Shown here piece after piece: positions 61,138 through 64,000 of a stretch of 64,000 bases of DNA. Position 1 is the stretch's first letter; each line of letters begins with the position of its first letter. The DNA lies in the NCBI GenBank assembly GCA_018292915.2, contig JACVVK020000537.1, forward strand, positions 195,001 to 259,000. The letters are read 5' to 3'. The stretch is from Batillaria attramentaria. Taxonomy: Eukaryota; Mollusca; Gastropoda; Batillariidae. A program made the position numbers and the translations under genes. Below the pieces are notes generated by a model, which worked only from the letters and a program-made list of their open reading frames with translations, did no database searches and was not told where the DNA came from.

Positions 61138-63401
61138 TGAGCATCCAGTTTTCAGATCTGTATCGTAGGCTGCACGGAACGAATGACATTTTAAACGTTC
61201 TGGAAGGATGGGTGGGTGTATAGGAATTTAACGTCCTTTTCCACCACGTATGGATGATATAATAGACGGGGCAACAAGAAATAAAGCCAGCACAAGTATT
61301 TGGCCCCAGCCGGGATTCGAACTCACGACCCGCGCATTGAAAGTCCAACGCTCTACCATTCGGCTATCCCAGCTCCCCTGTTCTGGAAGGAGAAACTTTT
61401 GCTACACAATTCTGTTCGAATTCTGACTTGGAGCGACGTGCATGTAAACTGCTCTTTTTTAATCTCTTGCGTTCAGGAAATACGCGCTACTCCATGAAAA
61501 CGTAGTTCTTGTTTGGCTAGTGCTTCTACAGAGGTATGATACTCTTATTTACACAATCATCTCGTACCGCGCGGGGAGCCGGGGTGGCCGAATGGTAGAG
61601 CGTTGGACTTCCAATGGTCGGGTCGTGAGTTCGAACCCCGGTTGGGGCCAAATATTGTGCTGGCTCTTTCATCGTTGCCCCATCTTTGATATCACCCGTA
61701 TGTGGTGGAAAAGGGCGTTAAACTCCCAAACACCCACCCGCCCTCGTATCGCGCATTAGTATTCCACGTTTTTGACCCTTTTTGGTTTTGGCCCTGTATG
61801 CCAAAATCAGGCTAGATGTGCGACGGCTCTTACTGATGCAAACACGAGTATAATTCAAAATCTAACACTCCCACATTCCCACCAAGCCAAATTTAGATCC
61901 ATGCAAACATATCAATTATGATGATTTTTTTTTTTTTTTTTTTTTAGTGAGCCCACTAGGCTAATACTTTGGAAATTTTCAGCCAACCAAATTTGAAAAA
62001 AAAAATGCAATTCTAAATTCCAAAATTTAAATAGTTGAGCTGACCCTTCGCACCACGTGATTGTAATGTGTTTATGTCCGGTGTGTGAGAGAATGCGTGT
62101 GATTCACGTGAGCGTGCGTGTTGGGTTCAGCTCGAGCCGATTCACGAAATTGGGTAAAGCGCCTATACAATTATTATTATTATTATTAGTGCACAATCCC
62201 AAACTTGCTAGGTAGGAATTAGGTTGAGGAATTGGGTTATATGAGAATTTGCAGGTAACACCTCTTTACAGGCTTTAATTTACGCATCGGGACGCGAACC
62301 GGCTCGCGTCACTCTCAACAGCCGTAGGCACCGAGTCGCGAACCGATTCGCGTCATCCTAAACGGCCAGCAGCTGCATGCGCGTCAGCAGGGAAGTAGGT
62401 CACTGGCCAAGCTCGCCATGTCAAAGAACGTGATACAGTGAACCGCTTATTTAAAGGGCGTTTAGATTACTGAAATGTAATGTCTTGCCTCGTAGTATGT
62501 AGTATCGTGCATTCAGAAATTCTGTCGCCAACGATTTCTGAATACACCTTGTTATTGGGCAACTTCTGTAGAACTGTAGCAGAGACAAGGTTATTCGGGA
62601 AGTTTTGATGTAATACATTTATAACAGCCAGAGTTCTCTGCTTTTTCCATTTGTTCTCGGTGTAAATGAGACCAGCCAAGATCGATTTTTTTTCACTGCT
62701 ATTTTACAAATTCGACAAGCCAATTTCAAGGAATGAAACTATCCCAAAAGAATATTTTGATGTCATTCACTGACGTCACTTTTTTAATGACGGGTCTAGG
62801 AGCACATGTCAATTACTGAACAAGATCACGTTTGACATCATTATCAGTTGAGGTTCTCAGGGGGTATATTTTAGGCTCATTTCGATACTTTATGTTTCCC
62901 CAGCTCGCATTTTCGCCCAATTTTCACTTATGCCGAGGTCGTCAGCTGTTTCAGAATCATACAAATGGATGAAAACAAGTTAGGTCACAAGTTTGTAAAC
63001 ATTAGATTCCACTAGATATGTACAAAACCACAGTTTTACAAAGCTTGTTCCAGAAAAGCTTTGGCGGCTGGATTACCAAATGCACTTTAACATCATTACA
63101 GCAGCGTCACCAAAAATCTGTAGCAGACACAGTATTGTTAGCAGCAGAATTGACTCACATTGAAAAGCCACGCCTCCTGTCGGCCATTGTGTGCGTACGT
63201 CCAATATGGTGAGTGCCCTCCATAAGCGCCAAACAGTGTCGGCTGATGTTTCCCGTACATCACTTTGTTGTCGTGTGCAATGGTACGCATGACGTCATAC
63301 AGAGCTCTTGTCTGCGGAGTTGCGTGCGTGTCAACTGGTCCCGCGGCCGTGACGTAATGAAGCAGTGACGTCAGGACGATGGCGCACAGTGACATCGTCA
63401 T
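56961..63401 (-). CDS. GH26 beta-mannanase (mannan endo-1,4-beta-mannosidase), complete
   Basis: Six exons, all phases consistent, give 401 codons plus stop: 63159-63401, 60778-60996, 60098-60246, 59045-59166, 58146-58303 and 56961-57275. The product starts with a signal peptide (hydrophobic SLCAIVLTSLLHYVTAA) and has no later membrane segment, so it is probably secreted. Family landmarks run in order: NKVMYGKHQ, FDFGML, TMSWHTDN, VLPGGDHHH, IPIIFRPWHE with GGWFWWG, YPGDNFVDIWGTDCY, ALTEFGP and YMLTWTNQ. By alignment to GH26, Glu208 in PWHE is the acid/base and Glu313 in TEFG the nucleophile; their spacing is normal for the family. It would hydrolyse internal beta-1,4 links of mannans, presumably in digestion. 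Mannanases usually described from molluscs are GH5, so a spliced GH26 gene is notable. Confidence 0.9.
57290..58110 (-). repeat. Interrupted 20-22-bp minisatellite in mannanase intron 5
   Basis: Units like acttacgtcaagcgtctgaa recur at about 57290-57485, 57590-57640 and 57958-58110, with single-base variation and A-run length changes. On the gene's strand each unit reads tttcag, nine bases, gtaagt, so it carries both splice-site consensuses. It also carries TGACGTAA, a CRE/bZIP-like octamer. Confidence 0.85.
57738..57802. repeat. (GT)n microsatellite
   Basis: About 32 units in mannanase intron 5. Confidence 0.98.
58146..58303 (-). CDS. Mannanase exon 5
   Basis: Acceptor ttctcag, then VHNFLYAFSPDCGG, YPGDNFVDIWGTDCY and QFMQSAVEQ, with donor gtaagc, phase 0. 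This is the highly conserved YPGD-x-x-VD-x-x-G-x-D core. Confidence 0.9.
58435..58870. repeat. T/G-rich low-complexity block with G-tracts
   Basis: (ATTT)n, TTG runs and several G-tracts of 7-12 in mannanase intron 4; C-rich on the gene strand. Confidence 0.93.
59045..59166 (-). CDS. Mannanase exon 4 (acid/base glutamate)
   Basis: The first base completes the Arg of FR-PWHEADGGWFWWG. Most GH26 enzymes read PFHE here; Trp replaces Phe. It ends YQETVKYLRDTK before donor gtaaag. Confidence 0.9.
60098..60246 (-). CDS. Mannanase exon 3
   Basis: Encodes HSVKRVLPGGDHHHQFEAAL, then KIAAWAKARV and LIPIIF plus two bases of Arg. The acceptor AG directly ends a (TG)n repeat with no ordinary pyrimidine tract. 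The donor is gtctgt. Confidence 0.87.
60249..60303. repeat. (CA)n forming the acceptor region of mannanase exon 3
   Basis: On the gene strand it reads (TG)n and runs into the acceptor tgtag. Confidence 0.98.
60540..60770. repeat. A-rich (AAAT)n-like block
   Basis: A C-run, then aataaataaa-type tetranucleotides directly after the exon 2 donor of the mannanase gene. Confidence 0.95.
60778..60996 (-). CDS. Mannanase exon 2
   Basis: Acceptor tccacag, then PGMAHSNHADELCDV, WPAVAGFDFGML, HKAHERGAIITMSWHTDN, VTGGDVHIN and donor gtgagt. The WH..N motif lines the GH26 active site. Confidence 0.9.
61081..61133. repeat. (CA)n microsatellite
   Basis: About 26 units; on the gene strand a (TG)n run about 85 bases upstream of mannanase exon 2. 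Confidence 0.98.
61209..61379 (-). mobile_element. SINE-A, 12-bp target duplication, in mannanase intron 1
   Basis: Flanked by gttctggaagga at 61197-61208 and 61380-61391. The head complement is caacgctctaccattcggct. Confidence 0.92.
61573..61742 (+). mobile_element. SINE-A, opposite orientation to its neighbour, 12-bp target duplication
   Basis: ggggagccggggtggccgaa through cgttaaactcccaaacaccc. Flanked by ctcgtaccgcgc and ctcgtatcgcgc. With the copy at 61209-61379 it forms an inverted SINE pair about 200 bp apart in one intron. Confidence 0.92.
62038..62190 (-). repeat. Dispersed repeat, copy 2, in mannanase intron 1
   Basis: Inverse of 21984-22145 at high identity, ending in (ATT)n. Confidence 0.8.
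62191..63158. other. Mannanase intron 1, mostly unique
   Basis: No repeat or exon recognised beyond the short palindromic gcgaaccggctcgcgtcac-type motifs near 62300-62360. Confidence 0.45.
63159..63401 (-). CDS. Mannanase exon 1 (signal peptide, N-terminus)
   Basis: The start is the first of two Met codons (MTM). An acceptor-like tttcag lies about 9 bases upstream, so a noncoding first exon is likely. The signal peptide is followed by YDVMRTIAHDNKVMYGKHQP and ends GRQEAWLFN at a gtgagt donor, phase 0. Confidence 0.87.
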
Positions 63402-63477
63402 TTTGATATCTGAAATGGAGCTGGAAATGATTTGGGGTGGATTGGTTTGGGTACGGGTGTGGTTTGTTTTTCTCTTC

Positions 63478-63905
63478 AAAATTTTCATAGCGACTTGTAA
63501 TTGAATAAAACAAGCAAATAAAAGCGACATAAAAGGGACAGAAACCACTTAACTTTGACAAAGGACGGCACAGGTCGACGTTTCGGCTTTTGCCTTCTTC
63601 AGGACATAAACAAATGGGACATAACTTCAACAAACAAACAAAAGATAACTCTGCGGACGTACTGACATACACGGCGCGGGGAAAGAAAAAAAAAAACGAA
63701 AAAAAAAAAAAAAAAAAACGGTGGGCGAGAAAAGGACCAGAAAAAATAGTAAAAATATCACAACACCCATCCTTTGGTGACAAAAGACCATGGACTGTGT
63801 GTGAAAAAAAAATGTTGGGCAGAAAAGAACAAAAAAGAATAGTGAAAATTAGCAATCACAACACCCATCCTTTGGTGACACAGGACCATGGATTGTGTGT
63901 GAAAA
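63478..63905 (-). mobile_element. Penelope-like 3' region (minus copy)
   Basis: Inverse copy of 48640-49005 with about one and a half extra subunits (aggatgggtgttgtgat twice). It lies upstream of the mannanase start. Confidence 0.5.
63577..63602 (-). ncRNA. Hammerhead-ribozyme-like core (minus copy)
   Basis: On the minus strand it reads ctgaaga, aggc-aaaa-gcc, gaaacgtcg. The core is conserved with the other copy, while the loop and one CUGANGA base differ compatibly. Confidence 0.42.
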
Positions 63906-64000
63906 AAGTTCAGAGGGTTATGTTACGGCTTTTCGTTCAAACCACCCGGGGCCTGGCTTCCCAGGCGCTGAATAATGTGCGACTCCATGTCGCGTCTGTC

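Overview
The window is eukaryotic nuclear DNA, most likely from a marine gastropod or a related lophotrochozoan. The evidence is spliced genes with GT-AG introns, a gene of the molluscan IgSF-plus-lectin kind (CREP/VIgL-like), tRNA- and 5S-derived SINEs, non-LTR retrotransposon tails, and a very high density of (CA)n, (CT)n and longer tandem repeats. The species assignment is inference. Most long open frames here are translations of simple repeats. The genes were found by joining exons whose splice sites, phases and protein homology agree.

Three protein-coding genes can be assembled. (1) On the minus strand, 19159 down to 6706, eight exons encode the first 410 residues of a major-facilitator transporter of the oxalate:formate-antiporter/monocarboxylate-like kind. 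The last membrane segments are not seen and probably lie beyond the left edge. (2) On the plus strand, 33966 to 47596, eleven exons encode at least 957 residues with two Ig-like domains, a coiled coil built on 21-residue repeats, two farnesoic-acid-O-methyltransferase-like (FAMeT, Methyltransf_FA) domains and a C-terminal C-type lectin domain. The signal-peptide exon was not found. (3) On the minus strand, 63401 down to 56961, six exons encode a complete 401-residue secreted GH26 beta-mannanase with both catalytic glutamates.

Layout: 1-3360 is a 19-bp minisatellite followed by a tandem duplication of about 840 bp. 3390-6640 holds non-LTR retrotransposon 3' ends and SINEs. 6706-19159 is the transporter gene, whose introns hold MITE families, a 5S-rRNA-headed SINE and a 24-bp minisatellite. 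19160-33960 is repeat-rich and intergenic, with a hAT element with target-site duplications, a foldback element, a pogo-like element and a reverse transcriptase with one in-frame stop. 33966-47596 is the lectin gene, whose introns hold a 22-bp minisatellite and a 1.5-kb element in tandem. 47600-56950 is repeats, including a Penelope-like 3' region with a hammerhead-like core. 56961-63401 is the mannanase gene, with a minisatellite of splice-site-like units in its last intron. 63478-64000 is a second copy of the hammerhead-bearing repeat.

The three genes are not evidently one pathway. The lectin gene fits a secreted recognition molecule of innate immunity. The mannanase fits digestion of plant or algal mannan. 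The transporter fits uptake or efflux of small organic anions. The most novel item is the architecture of the lectin gene.
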